NCBI RefSeq assembly: GCF_002017865.1
Contig: NZ_MTJN01000002.1
Span: 4,030,001 to 4,094,000, forward strand
DNA length: 64,000 nucleotides
Source: Rhodoferax fermentans
GTDB lineage: Bacteria > Pseudomonadota > Gammaproteobacteria > Burkholderiales > Burkholderiaceae_C
Direction of reading: 5' to 3'
This document shows positions 33,049 through 41,290 of this stretch, piece by piece. Positions within the stretch are counted from its first letter, which is position 1. Each line of letters begins with the position of its first letter. A model generated the notes under the pieces. The model was not told the origin of the DNA, did not search any database, and saw only the letters and a list, made by a program, of their open reading frames with translations. The position numbers were made by a program, and so were the translations under genes.

Positions 33049-34275
33049 ATGACCACTGAAAACCAACTCGACGCCTGGATTGACGCCCACTTTGACGAAC
33101 AGGTGGCGTTTTTGCAGCAGCTCATCCAGGTGCCCACCGACACACCACCCGGCAACAACGCGCCTCACGCTGAACGTGCCGCTGATTTGTTTGAGGCCAT
33201 GGGTCTGAAGACTGACAAACACCCGGTGCCCGCCTCGGACGTGCAGGCGGCCGGGCTGCAGAGCATCACCAATCTGATCGTGCGCCGCAACTATGGCGAC
33301 GGTGGCAAAACCATTGCGCTCAACGCGCATGGCGACGTGGTGCCGCCCGGTGAAGGCTGGACACATGACCCCTATGGTGGCGAAATTGTCGACGGCAAGA
33401 TCTATGGCCGCGCCGCCGCCGTGAGCAAATGCGACTTTGCCACCTACGCCTTTGCCATCCGCGCGCTGGAGGCGGTGGCCAAACCAACCCAGGGCCAGAT
33501 CGACCTGCTGCTGACCTACGACGAGGAATTTGGCGGTGAGGTCGGCCCCGCCTGGTTGCTCTCTCAGGGGCTGACACACCCGGACCTGATGATTGCCGCT
33601 GGTTTCAGCTACCAGGTGATCACCGCACACAACGGCTGCCTGCAGTTGGAAGTGACGGTGCACGGCCAGATGGCGCACGCCGCGATTCCCGAGTCGGGCG
33701 TGGACGCTTTGCAGGCCGCGGTGAAGATCCTCAACGTGCTCTACGCACAAAACGACCTCTACCGCGCCACGATCACCTCGCAGGTGGCGGGCATCACCCA
33801 CCCCTATCTGAACGTGGGCCTGATCTCGGGCGGCACCAACACCAATGTGATCCCCGGCAAGGTGACTTTTAAGCTTGATCGCCGCATGATTCCTGAGGAA
33901 GATGCTACACAAGTCGAAGCAGCTCTGCGCCAGTTGATTGCCGACACCGCTGCAGCCTCACCCGGTGTCACGGTCGACGTGCGGCGCATTTTGCTGGCCC
34001 AGTCGATGAAACCACTGCCGGGCAACCAGCCATTGGTGGACGCGATCCAGAAACATGGCCAAGAAGTGTTTGGTGAACCGATTCCCGCGCTGGGCACACC
34101 GCTCTACACCGATGTGCGTCTGTTTGTCGAGCGCGGCATCCCCGGTGTGATCTACGGCGCCGGGCCACGCACCGTGCGCGAGTCCAACGCCAAACGCGCT
34201 GACGAACACCTGGTGCTGGACGACCTGCGCCGCGCCACCAAGGTCATCGCCCGCAGCCTGCACGACCTGTTGTGA
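33049..34275 (+). CDS. M20-family metallohydrolase (ArgE/DapE-like)
   Basis: A 408-residue zinc hydrolase of the M20/ArgE/DapE group. Metal ligands are in ALNAHGDVVPPGEGW and TYDEEFGGEVG; the dimerisation domain has VTVHGQMAHAAIPESG, and TNTNVIPGKVTFKLDRRM is conserved. The final zinc ligand is in the segment RADEHLVLDDL. It follows the uraD-allC fusion on the same strand, so it may act on a ureido or N-acyl compound of purine or pyrimidine breakdown. This assignment rests on position only; a peptidase or deacylase is equally possible. Confidence 0.86.
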   Translation: MTTENQLDAWIDAHFDEQVAFLQQLIQVPTDTPPGNNAPHAERAADLFEAMGLKTDKHPVPASDVQAAGLQSITNLIVRRNYGDGGKTIALNAHGDVVPPGEGWTHDPYGGEIVDGKIYGRAAAVSKCDFATYAFAIRALEAVAKPTQGQIDLLLTYDEEFGGEVGPAWLLSQGLTHPDLMIAAGFSYQVITAHNGCLQLEVTVHGQMAHAAIPESGVDALQAAVKILNVLYAQNDLYRATITSQVAGITHPYLNVGLISGGTNTNVIPGKVTFKLDRRMIPEEDATQVEAALRQLIADTAAASPGVTVDVRRILLAQSMKPLPGNQPLVDAIQKHGQEVFGEPIPALGTPLYTDVRLFVERGIPGVIYGAGPRTVRESNAKRADEHLVLDDLRRATKVIARSLHDLL

Positions 34276-34335
34276 GCCGCGACGGCCGTGTCCGGCCGGG
34301 CGTTCGACATTCGTCAACTAAAATTGACAGTTTCT

Positions 34336-34364
34336 CACCTGCGGCGCCAACCGTGTCGCAGGTG
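34336..34364. terminator. Hairpin between the M20 hydrolase and the menG-like gene
   Basis: CACCTGCG (34336-34343) pairs with CGCAGGTG (34357-34364) around a 13-nt loop. No T-tract follows, so termination is uncertain; it lies in the leader of the downstream operon. Confidence 0.4.
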
Positions 34365-34417
34365 CTTGGGCCACCTGCCAGCTGCTAAGGCCAGACTTTT
34401 GCCAGACCACCGACCTG

Positions 34418-35149
34418 ATGCGCCAAGAACACGAGATCAACCACAGCTTTGGCCGCGAATCGGTCAACCCCACTGAGCGCCGCGACCGTATCCGCACGGT
34501 GTTCACCGCCGTGGCCCCGCGTTACGACCTCATGAACGACCTGATGAGTATGGGCATCCACCGCCTGTGGAAACGCAGATTAGCCCGCTCGGTGCGAGAT
34601 GTTCAGGGCCAGGTGATTGATCTGGCTGGTGGCACTGGCGACGTGGCCAGGCTGCTGCTTGCACCTGGGCGCCAAGTCACCGTGTGTGACCCCAGCCTAG
34701 CCATGATGCAGGTCGGCCAGCAACGCCCCGACATGGTCGGCATCCACTGGCTGGTGGGAGAGGCTGAACAACTGCCGCTGACAGATACCAGTGTGGACTT
34801 GCTCACCGTGTCCTTCGGGCTGCGCAACGCGACGCACCTGGAGCAGGCGCTGGCCGAAATCCACCGCGTACTCAAACCCGGTGGCCAGTTTGTTTGCCTG
34901 GAGTTTTCGCAACCCGCATTCTGGTTAGCGCCGTTTTACAACCTGTATTCCTTTTTGGTGATTCCGCGCCTGGGTGCGCTGGTGGCCCGCGCGCCGATTG
35001 CATACCAGTACTTGGTGGAGTCGATCCGGCGTTTTCCCAACCAGCAGGGTTTTGCCGATCTGATGCGCCAGGCGGGTTTCACAAACATCCGCTGGAACAA
35101 CCTGTCCTTTGGCATCGCCTGCCTGCACTATGGAACCCGCCCTCAATGA
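34418..35149 (+). CDS. UbiE/MenG-type quinone C-methyltransferase
   Basis: A 243-residue class I SAM methyltransferase of the UbiE/MenG/COQ5 family. It has FTAVAPRYDLMNDLMSMGIHRLWKR, the SAM motif VIDLAGGTGDVA, VSFGLRNATH and HRVLKPGGQFVCLEFSQP, all family hallmarks. It methylates demethylmenaquinone or an ubiquinone intermediate. Its stop overlaps the menA-like ATG (ATGA), which favours a menaquinone role. The ATG at 34418 begins a slightly atypical N-terminus. A separate ubiE for ubiquinone would be expected elsewhere in the genome if this is a dedicated menG. Confidence 0.85.
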   Translation: MRQEHEINHSFGRESVNPTERRDRIRTVFTAVAPRYDLMNDLMSMGIHRLWKRRLARSVRDVQGQVIDLAGGTGDVARLLLAPGRQVTVCDPSLAMMQVGQQRPDMVGIHWLVGEAEQLPLTDTSVDLLTVSFGLRNATHLEQALAEIHRVLKPGGQFVCLEFSQPAFWLAPFYNLYSFLVIPRLGALVARAPIAYQYLVESIRRFPNQQGFADLMRQAGFTNIRWNNLSFGIACLHYGTRPQ

Positions 35150-36051
35150 AATCTGAACAGATGCTGGGGGTGCCCTCCTCTCGCCTGCTGGTCTGGTGGA
35201 CCGCGATTCGCCCGCGCACCCTGAGCATGGCCGCCACCCCGGTGCTTCTGGGCTCGGCCTTGGCCTGGGCCGATGGCGCCGCGCCGCTGTGGCCGGTGTT
35301 TGTGGTGACGCTGCTGTGTGCGCTGCTGATCCAGATCGGCACCAATCTGCACAACGATGTGGCCGACTTTGAGCGGGGTGCCGACCGGCCGGACCGCATC
35401 GGGCCGTTACGTGTCACCGCCGCAGGCTGGGCCACACCGCAGAGTGTGCGCCGGGCAGCGGCCTTGAGTTTTGGGCTGGCACTGTTGCTGGGCCTGCTGC
35501 TGGTGTGGCAAGGGGGCTGGCCGATTCTGGCCATTGGCATCTGCTCGCTGATTGCGGGCTGGGCCTACTCAGGCGGGCCGTACCCGATTTCACACAGCGC
35601 ACTTGGTGAGTTGTTTGTGCTGGTGTTTTTTGGCCTGCTGGCCGTGGCGGGCAGCCACTGGTTGCAAAGTGAGAGCACCACATTGGCGCCCTGGCTGGGT
35701 GGCGCGGTGGTGGGCCTGCCCGCTGCGGCGGTGCTGCTGGTCAACAACTACCGCGACCACGAGGCCGATCTGCGCCAGGGCCGTTTGACCCTGGCCACGC
35801 GCCTGGGTGATGCCGGTGCAGCGCGTGCTTATGCGGTCATGGTGCTGCTGCCTTTTGGGCTGGTGCTGGCTTTGGCTTGGGCTGGGCACACCGGCGCCAT
35901 GCTGGCCTGGCTGGCGATTCCCTACGCGCTCAAACTATTGCCCCAACTACGCCGCCAGGCATCGGGCGCGCAGCTGAACCAGCTGCTGGGCGCCACCGCC
36001 AAACTGGGGCTGTTGCTGGGCTTGTTGCTATCGGTGGGGGTGTTTTTGTGA
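35146..36051 (+). CDS. menA: MenA-like 1,4-dihydroxy-2-naphthoate prenyltransferase
   Basis: A 301-residue UbiA-superfamily prenyltransferase with eight or nine membrane helices. The first Asp-rich motif reads NLHNDVADFERGADR and the second NNYRDHEADLRQGRLTLA; AYSGGPYPISHSALGELFVLVFFG (in part) is typical of MenA rather than UbiA. It joins an isoprenoid chain to dihydroxynaphthoate in menaquinone synthesis. It overlaps the methyltransferase stop (ATGA) and its own TGA overlaps the next gene's GTG. No other men or futalosine-pathway gene lies in the window. Confidence 0.85.
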   Translation: MKSEQMLGVPSSRLLVWWTAIRPRTLSMAATPVLLGSALAWADGAAPLWPVFVVTLLCALLIQIGTNLHNDVADFERGADRPDRIGPLRVTAAGWATPQSVRRAAALSFGLALLLGLLLVWQGGWPILAIGICSLIAGWAYSGGPYPISHSALGELFVLVFFGLLAVAGSHWLQSESTTLAPWLGGAVVGLPAAAVLLVNNYRDHEADLRQGRLTLATRLGDAGAARAYAVMVLLPFGLVLALAWAGHTGAMLAWLAIPYALKLLPQLRRQASGAQLNQLLGATAKLGLLLGLLLSVGVFL

Positions 36052-36917
36052 ACCCTGCGGTGGTGCAGACCCTGTTGCCACTGGCGCTGGCCTTCATCAT
36101 GTTTTACCTGGGCCTGACCCTGGTGCTGGCCGATTTCCGCCGGGTGGCGCAGCGGCCCAGGGCGCTGCTGGTGGGGCTGGTCGGGCAGATGCTGCTGGTG
36201 CCGCTGGCGGGTTTTGCCGTGGCCACTTTTGCCGGGCTGGACCCGGTGATGGCCGTGGGCCTGATGGTGCTGGTGGCCTGCCCGGGTGGGGTCAGCTCGG
36301 GCCTGCTGACACATCTAGCGCGGGGTGACACCGCGTTGTCGATCTCACTCACTGCGGTGACCAGCCTGGCCTCGATGCTGAGCTTGCCGCTGATCATCAA
36401 CGCCGCGCTGCATTTTTTCATGGGCAGCAGCCTGACAGCGCAATTGCCGCTGTTCCCGATGGTGCGCAGCATTTTCTTGCTGACCACCCTGCCTGTGCTG
36501 CTGGGCATGGCGCTGCGCTGGCAATTTCCGAAGCTGGTGGCGCGGCTGGAACCGGTGGCGTCCAAGTTGGCCACCAGCTTGTTCCTGCTGATTGTGCTGG
36601 CCACCTTCTGGGACCAGCGTGCCGTGTTGTGGCAACACCTGCCCACGCTGGGCCCGGCCACCTTGCTGCTCAACGCGCTGATTCTGGGCGCGGCCTACCT
36701 GCTGGCCACGCAGGCGCGGCTGCAACATACCGACCGCATTGCCATCGTCACCGAATGTGGTTTGCAGAACTCTGCGCTGGGCATTTTTGTCTGCCTGCAA
36801 TTGCTGGCCTCACCCGCGATGAGCGCCCCCAGCGTGGTTTATGCGCTGCTGATGAATCTGGGGGCGATTGTGTTTGTGCTGGTGATGCGCCAGCGCCGCA
36901 GCACGGCACCCGCTTAG
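36048..36917 (+). CDS. BASS-family (bile acid:Na+ symporter-like) transporter
   Basis: A 289-residue membrane protein with about nine or ten helices and the BASS signature GLMVLVACPGGVSSGLLTHLARG. The second conserved region is TECGLQNSALGIFV. Bacterial members carry organic anions with sodium; substrates vary. The start is a GTG at 36048 overlapping the menA stop (GTGA), so it is translated from the same transcript. Why a BASS transporter is coupled to quinone genes is unclear. Its last 4 bp overlap the convergent RND gene. Confidence 0.85.
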   Translation: MNPAVVQTLLPLALAFIMFYLGLTLVLADFRRVAQRPRALLVGLVGQMLLVPLAGFAVATFAGLDPVMAVGLMVLVACPGGVSSGLLTHLARGDTALSISLTAVTSLASMLSLPLIINAALHFFMGSSLTAQLPLFPMVRSIFLLTTLPVLLGMALRWQFPKLVARLEPVASKLATSLFLLIVLATFWDQRAVLWQHLPTLGPATLLLNALILGAAYLLATQARLQHTDRIAIVTECGLQNSALGIFVCLQLLASPAMSAPSVVYALLMNLGAIVFVLVMRQRRSTAPA

Positions 36918-39900
36918 TTGGGTGCGGCGCGGCGGCCGTGCCCAAACAGCCGTTTCACCCAGTCACCAAAGTCATCCACCACGGTGAACACCGCCGGGAT
37001 CACCAGCAGGCTCAGCACGGTGGAGGTCATCAGGCCACCAATCACCGCCACCGCCATCGGGCTTCTAAAGCTGGCATCGGCACTGCTCCAACCCGCCGCA
37101 ATCGGCAACATGCCTGCACCCATGGCCAGCGTGGTCATGACAATCGGGCGGGCGCGTTTGTGGCAGGCGTCCAGCAATGCGTCCACCCGGCTCATGGGCG
37201 CCACCACCGGGTGGCCGTCGCTGCCGTCATGGCCACGGCGCGCCACGATGGCGTACTCCACCAACAGGATCGAATTTTTGGTGGCAATACCCATCAACAT
37301 GATCAGACCAATCAGCGAGGGCATCGAAAAACTCTTGCCCGTCACCAACAGCATCACAAACGCACCACCCAGCGAGAGCGGTAGCGCCGTCAGGATGGTG
37401 AACGGGTGCAGGAAGTTCTTGAACAGCAACACCAGCACGATGTAGATGCACAACACCCCCGCCAGCATGGCCAGGCCAAAACCGGTGAACAGCTCACCCA
37501 TCACCTCGGCATCACCCAGCGCCAGCTGTTTGACACCCGGTGGCAAGGCACGGATCGAGGGCAGCTGGTCCACCGCAGCGGCCACATCCCCCAGCGGCAC
37601 GCCCGAGAGTTCGATGTCGAAGTTGATGTTGCGCGAGCGGTTGAGCCGGTCAATCGCTGCCGGGCCGTCGGACAGCGTCAGGGCGGCCACCTGGCTCAGC
37701 ATCACCGGGCCATGGGTGCCGGGCACACTCAGGCGGCCCAGCAGGGCCAGGTCTTGCCGTGCCGCATCGGTGAGCTTGACCACAATCGGCACCTGGCGCT
37801 GGCTCAGGTTGAGTTTGGCCAGGCCCGAGTCGTAGTCGCCCGCCGTGGCAATGCGCAGGGTTTCACCAATGGCGCTGCTGGTGACGCCCAGGTCGGCAGC
37901 GCGGGCAAAGTCGGGGCGCACCACCACCTCGGCACGCACCAGGCTGGCACTTGAGGCAATCTGCCCCAGGCCGGGAATGGTGCGCAGGTCTTTCTCGACC
38001 GCGTTAGCCGCTATCGCCAGCGCCTGCGGGTCGTCGCCGCTGAGCACCAGCTGGAACTTCTCGCCACTGCCACCCAGGCCGACCTTGCTGCGCACACCAG
38101 GCAGCTCAGCCATGGCCGTCCGGATGTGGTCCTCAATACCCTGTTTGAGCGGGCGGTGGCCGCGCTCGGTCAACAACACGGTGAGTGTGGCCTTGCGTAC
38201 CTCCGCCGCGCTGCCACCCTGGAACGGGTCGGCACCGGCCGACCCACCGCCAATGGTGGTGTAGACACTTTTCACATGCTCCACCTTCATCAGCAGCAAG
38301 CGCGCAGTCTCTGCCGCCGCACGGGTCTGCGCCAGGGTGGCGCCCGGTGGCAGCTCCAGGCTGACCTGGGTCTGTGAGTTGTCGTCCGGCGGGATAAAGC
38401 CCTTGGGCAAGAGCGGAATCAGCAGCAGCGAGCCCACAAAAAAGACGCCCGCTGCCGCCATGGTGAGCCAGCGGTGATTCAGCGCCCAGGCGCTCCATCG
38501 CAGGTAACGCGCCATCCACCAGGGGTCTTTGTGGGCACGCGGGCTGGGTTTCATGATGTAGGCGGCCATCATCGGGGTCAGCATACGCGCCACCACCAGC
38601 GAGGCAAACACCGCCAGCGCCGCTGTCCAGCCAAACTGGCGGAAGAACTTGCCCACCACCCCGCTCATGAACGCGGTGGGTAAAAACACCGAGATCAGCG
38701 TGAAAGTGGTGGCAATCACCGCCAGACCAATCTCATCAGCGGCTTCCATGGCCGCCTGGTACGGCGGTTTGCCCATGTGCAGGTGGCGCTCGATGTTCTC
38801 GACCTCCACAATCGCGTCGTCCACCAGCACCCCAATCACCAGCGAAAGTGCCAGCAGGGTGACGATGTTCACCGAAAAACCCAGGTAAGCCATGCCAATG
38901 AACGCGGGCAGCACCGACAAAGGCAGCGCCACTGCCGATACCACGGTGGCGCGCCAGTTGCGCAAAAACAGCCAGACCACCACCACCGCCAGAATGGCGC
39001 CTTCGTACAACAGCACCATCGAGGCATCAAACTCCTCGGACACCGGGGTGACAAAGTCAAACGCTTCGGTCAGCTCCATGTCGGGGTGCTGGGTCTTGAG
39101 TTCTTGCAGCGCCAGCTGGATCGCCGCGCCCACCTCCACCTCGCTGGCGCCCTTGCTGCGGGTGACTTCGAAACCGACCACCGGCACACCGTTGAGCAAA
39201 GCAGCTGAGCGTGGCTCGGCCACGGTGTCGCTGACCTCGGCCACCTGATCGAGCCGCAGCCGCCGACCGTCACTGAGTGAGATCTGCAACTGCGCCAGCT
39301 CAGCCGCTGTTTTGACACTGACCACGGTGCGCATCGGTTGCTCGCCGCCACCCAAGTCGGCGCGGCCACTGGCGGTGTCTTGCTGCGTCTGGCGCAACTG
39401 GCGCGAGATCTCGGCCGCCGTGGCGCCCAGCGCCTGCAGCTTGATCGGGTCCAGCGCCACCGTCACCTGGCGCGTGACCCCACCCACCCGGCTGATGGCA
39501 CCCACGCCTTTGACCGACAACAGGCGGCGCGTCAGGGTGTTGTCGACAAACCAGCTCAGCGCCTCGTCGTCCATGCTGGGCACCCGCACCGCAAACGCCA
39601 GAATCGGCGAGCTGGCCAGATCCATCTTGCGCACCACCGGGTCGTTGACCTCGGTGGGCAGGTCGGCACGGACACCTTGCACCGCAGAGCGCACATCGTC
39701 CACCGCTTCCTGCGTGGGCTTTTCCAGATGGAACTCAACGGTGATCGACACACTGCCGTCGTTCACTTTGGTGTAGATGTTTTTGACACCCTGCAGCGGG
39801 GCCACGGCGTTCTCGAGTTTGCGGGCAACCTCGGTCTCCAGCTGCACCGGTGCGGCCCCCGGCAAAGCGGCAGAGACGATGACCATGGGCAAGTCCAGGT

Positions 39901-40015
39901 CGGGCATTTGCTGCACCTTCATGGACCGGAAAGACAACAAACCGGCAACACTCAGCAGCACAAACAACATGGCTGCCGGGATCGGGTTTCGGATGGACCA
40001 GGCGGAGACGTTCAT
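36914..40015 (-). CDS. RND efflux pump, inner-membrane permease (HAE1 family)
   Basis: A 1033-residue RND transporter with the usual two-fold repeat: 12 membrane helices and two large periplasmic loops. The proton-relay Asp pair is in VIGVLVDDAIVEVENIERH (TM4). The N-terminus IRNPIPAAMLFVLLSVAGL resembles the MdtB/AcrD-like and acriflavine-resistance branch rather than metal CzcA. It exports drugs or other amphiphiles using the proton gradient with the MFP and outer-membrane factor encoded upstream. The gap to the MFP stop is 12 bp. It lies last in a TetR-headed operon. Confidence 0.93.
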   Translation of the reverse strand: MNVSAWSIRNPIPAAMLFVLLSVAGLLSFRSMKVQQMPDLDLPMVIVSAALPGAAPVQLETEVARKLENAVAPLQGVKNIYTKVNDGSVSITVEFHLEKPTQEAVDDVRSAVQGVRADLPTEVNDPVVRKMDLASSPILAFAVRVPSMDDEALSWFVDNTLTRRLLSVKGVGAISRVGGVTRQVTVALDPIKLQALGATAAEISRQLRQTQQDTASGRADLGGGEQPMRTVVSVKTAAELAQLQISLSDGRRLRLDQVAEVSDTVAEPRSAALLNGVPVVGFEVTRSKGASEVEVGAAIQLALQELKTQHPDMELTEAFDFVTPVSEEFDASMVLLYEGAILAVVVVWLFLRNWRATVVSAVALPLSVLPAFIGMAYLGFSVNIVTLLALSLVIGVLVDDAIVEVENIERHLHMGKPPYQAAMEAADEIGLAVIATTFTLISVFLPTAFMSGVVGKFFRQFGWTAALAVFASLVVARMLTPMMAAYIMKPSPRAHKDPWWMARYLRWSAWALNHRWLTMAAAGVFFVGSLLLIPLLPKGFIPPDDNSQTQVSLELPPGATLAQTRAAAETARLLLMKVEHVKSVYTTIGGGSAGADPFQGGSAAEVRKATLTVLLTERGHRPLKQGIEDHIRTAMAELPGVRSKVGLGGSGEKFQLVLSGDDPQALAIAANAVEKDLRTIPGLGQIASSASLVRAEVVVRPDFARAADLGVTSSAIGETLRIATAGDYDSGLAKLNLSQRQVPIVVKLTDAARQDLALLGRLSVPGTHGPVMLSQVAALTLSDGPAAIDRLNRSRNINFDIELSGVPLGDVAAAVDQLPSIRALPPGVKQLALGDAEVMGELFTGFGLAMLAGVLCIYIVLVLLFKNFLHPFTILTALPLSLGGAFVMLLVTGKSFSMPSLIGLIMLMGIATKNSILLVEYAIVARRGHDGSDGHPVVAPMSRVDALLDACHKRARPIVMTTLAMGAGMLPIAAGWSSADASFRSPMAVAVIGGLMTSTVLSLLVIPAVFTVVDDFGDWVKRLFGHGRRAAPN

Positions 40016-40027
40016 CTTGAATACTCA

Positions 40028-41242
40028 TTAATTGCTAGCTGCTTGCCCTGGTGCTACCTGGGCTGGTGTGCTTTTTTCTTTGGAAAGCGTGGCGCTGGCA
40101 TCCACCACGCGCACCAGGTCACCCTCGGTCAGGAAACTCACACCACTGGCCACCAGCCGATCCTCCGCCGCAACGCCAGCCAAGATCTCGACCTGCTCAC
40201 CCAGCCTGCGGCCGGTTTGCACCTTGCGCTGGCTGATCTTGTTGTCGGCCCCCACACGCATCACGTAGCTGAAGCCGTCACGCACCAGCACCGCACTGTG
40301 TGGCAGGGTCATGGCGCTGGAGCTGCCCAGCGCAAACTCGCCCCGGGCAAACATGCCGGGTTTGAAACTGGCCGCCACACCTGTCGCCGCATTTCCGGCG
40401 CTGCCTCCCTTGGGGGCCGCCAGGTCCACATACACCAGGCCATTGCGGGTCTGGGCGTCCACCGTGGGTGCCACCATGCGCACCCGGCCCTGGGTCTGGG
40501 CGCCGCCCGGGGCGGTGACCAGCACCGGGGTGCCCACGGCCACTTGACTCAGTTCGCTGGAGGTCAGCTCGGCGCGCCACTCCAGACGACCCTGGCGGAT
40601 CAGACGGAACATCTCGGTGCCCGCGCCCAGCACCGCCCCCACGGTGGCGCTGCGGCTGGAGATGATGCCCGCATCAGGCGCCAGCACCCGGGTGTAGCTC
40701 AGGCGCAGCAGCTGGGTGTCGAGCTGGGCTTTGGCCGATTCCACGCGGGCCTTGGCGGTGAGCTCCTGCGTCAGGTAAACGTTGATCTGCTGGGCGCTCA
40801 AGGCACCTGTGCCTTGCACAGCGCGGGCGCGGTCCGCATTGGCGGCGGCCTCTGCCGCATTGGCCGTGGCTTCACTCAAAGCAGCACGCGCCAGCGCCAC
40901 CTCGGCTTGTACCGGCTCGGGCGCAAACCTGGCCAGCAGCTGCCCGCGTTGCACACGGTCACCCACCTGCACCAGCAGCTCTTGCACCCGCAGGCCACTG
41001 GCCTCGGCGCCAATGCTGGCCTCTTGCCAGGCCGCCAGGTTGCCATTGGCCGTGAGTTTGATCGGCAGGGTGCCCGCACGCGCCTGGGTCAGGGTTACCG
41101 TGAGCGCGGGTTTGCTGGTGGCGCTGGGGGCGACGGCATCGGCCGCAGCGGGCTGCAGGGCCAGCAGCACCAGGCCACCGGCAACCAGCAGACAAGCGGC
41201 CATCAGGCCCAGGGTGAGGGGTTTGAGTTGGATGAGCTTCAT
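40028..41242 (-). CDS. RND efflux membrane fusion protein
   Basis: A 404-residue periplasmic adaptor. An N-terminal membrane anchor or signal (LGLMAACLLVAGGLVLLAL) is followed by a lipoyl half-motif (IGAEASGLRVQELLVQVGDRVQRGQLLARF), an alpha-helical hairpin rich in Ala/Glu/Arg (about 115-175) and beta-barrel domains with the second lipoyl part. The start at 41242 gives the normal signal region. The extreme C-terminus (APGQAASN) is encoded by a variant repeat copy, as in other genes here. It bridges the RND pump and the outer-membrane channel. Confidence 0.92.
   Translation of the reverse strand: MKLIQLKPLTLGLMAACLLVAGGLVLLALQPAAADAVAPSATSKPALTVTLTQARAGTLPIKLTANGNLAAWQEASIGAEASGLRVQELLVQVGDRVQRGQLLARFAPEPVQAEVALARAALSEATANAAEAAANADRARAVQGTGALSAQQINVYLTQELTAKARVESAKAQLDTQLLRLSYTRVLAPDAGIISSRSATVGAVLGAGTEMFRLIRQGRLEWRAELTSSELSQVAVGTPVLVTAPGGAQTQGRVRMVAPTVDAQTRNGLVYVDLAAPKGGSAGNAATGVAASFKPGMFARGEFALGSSSAMTLPHSAVLVRDGFSYVMRVGADNKISQRKVQTGRRLGEQVEILAGVAAEDRLVASGVSFLTEGDLVRVVDASATLSKEKSTPAQVAPGQAASN
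40032..40066. repeat. Palindromic repeat, variant subfamily B, at the MFP gene 3' end
   Basis: TTGCTAGCTGCTTGCCCTGG then TGCTACCTGGGCTGG. It supplies the last codons and the stop of the MFP gene. Confidence 0.55.
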
Positions 41243-41290
41243 GACAAAAATCGTTGAAATACAAAAAGACGGTGACCGGAACAACGCCGC

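Noticed and set aside
39338..41257. Open frame of 639 codons on the plus strand opposite the RND pump and adaptor
   Set aside because: Both genes beneath it have strong family matches; the frame is rich in His, Gln and Gly, has no domain and is an antisense shadow.
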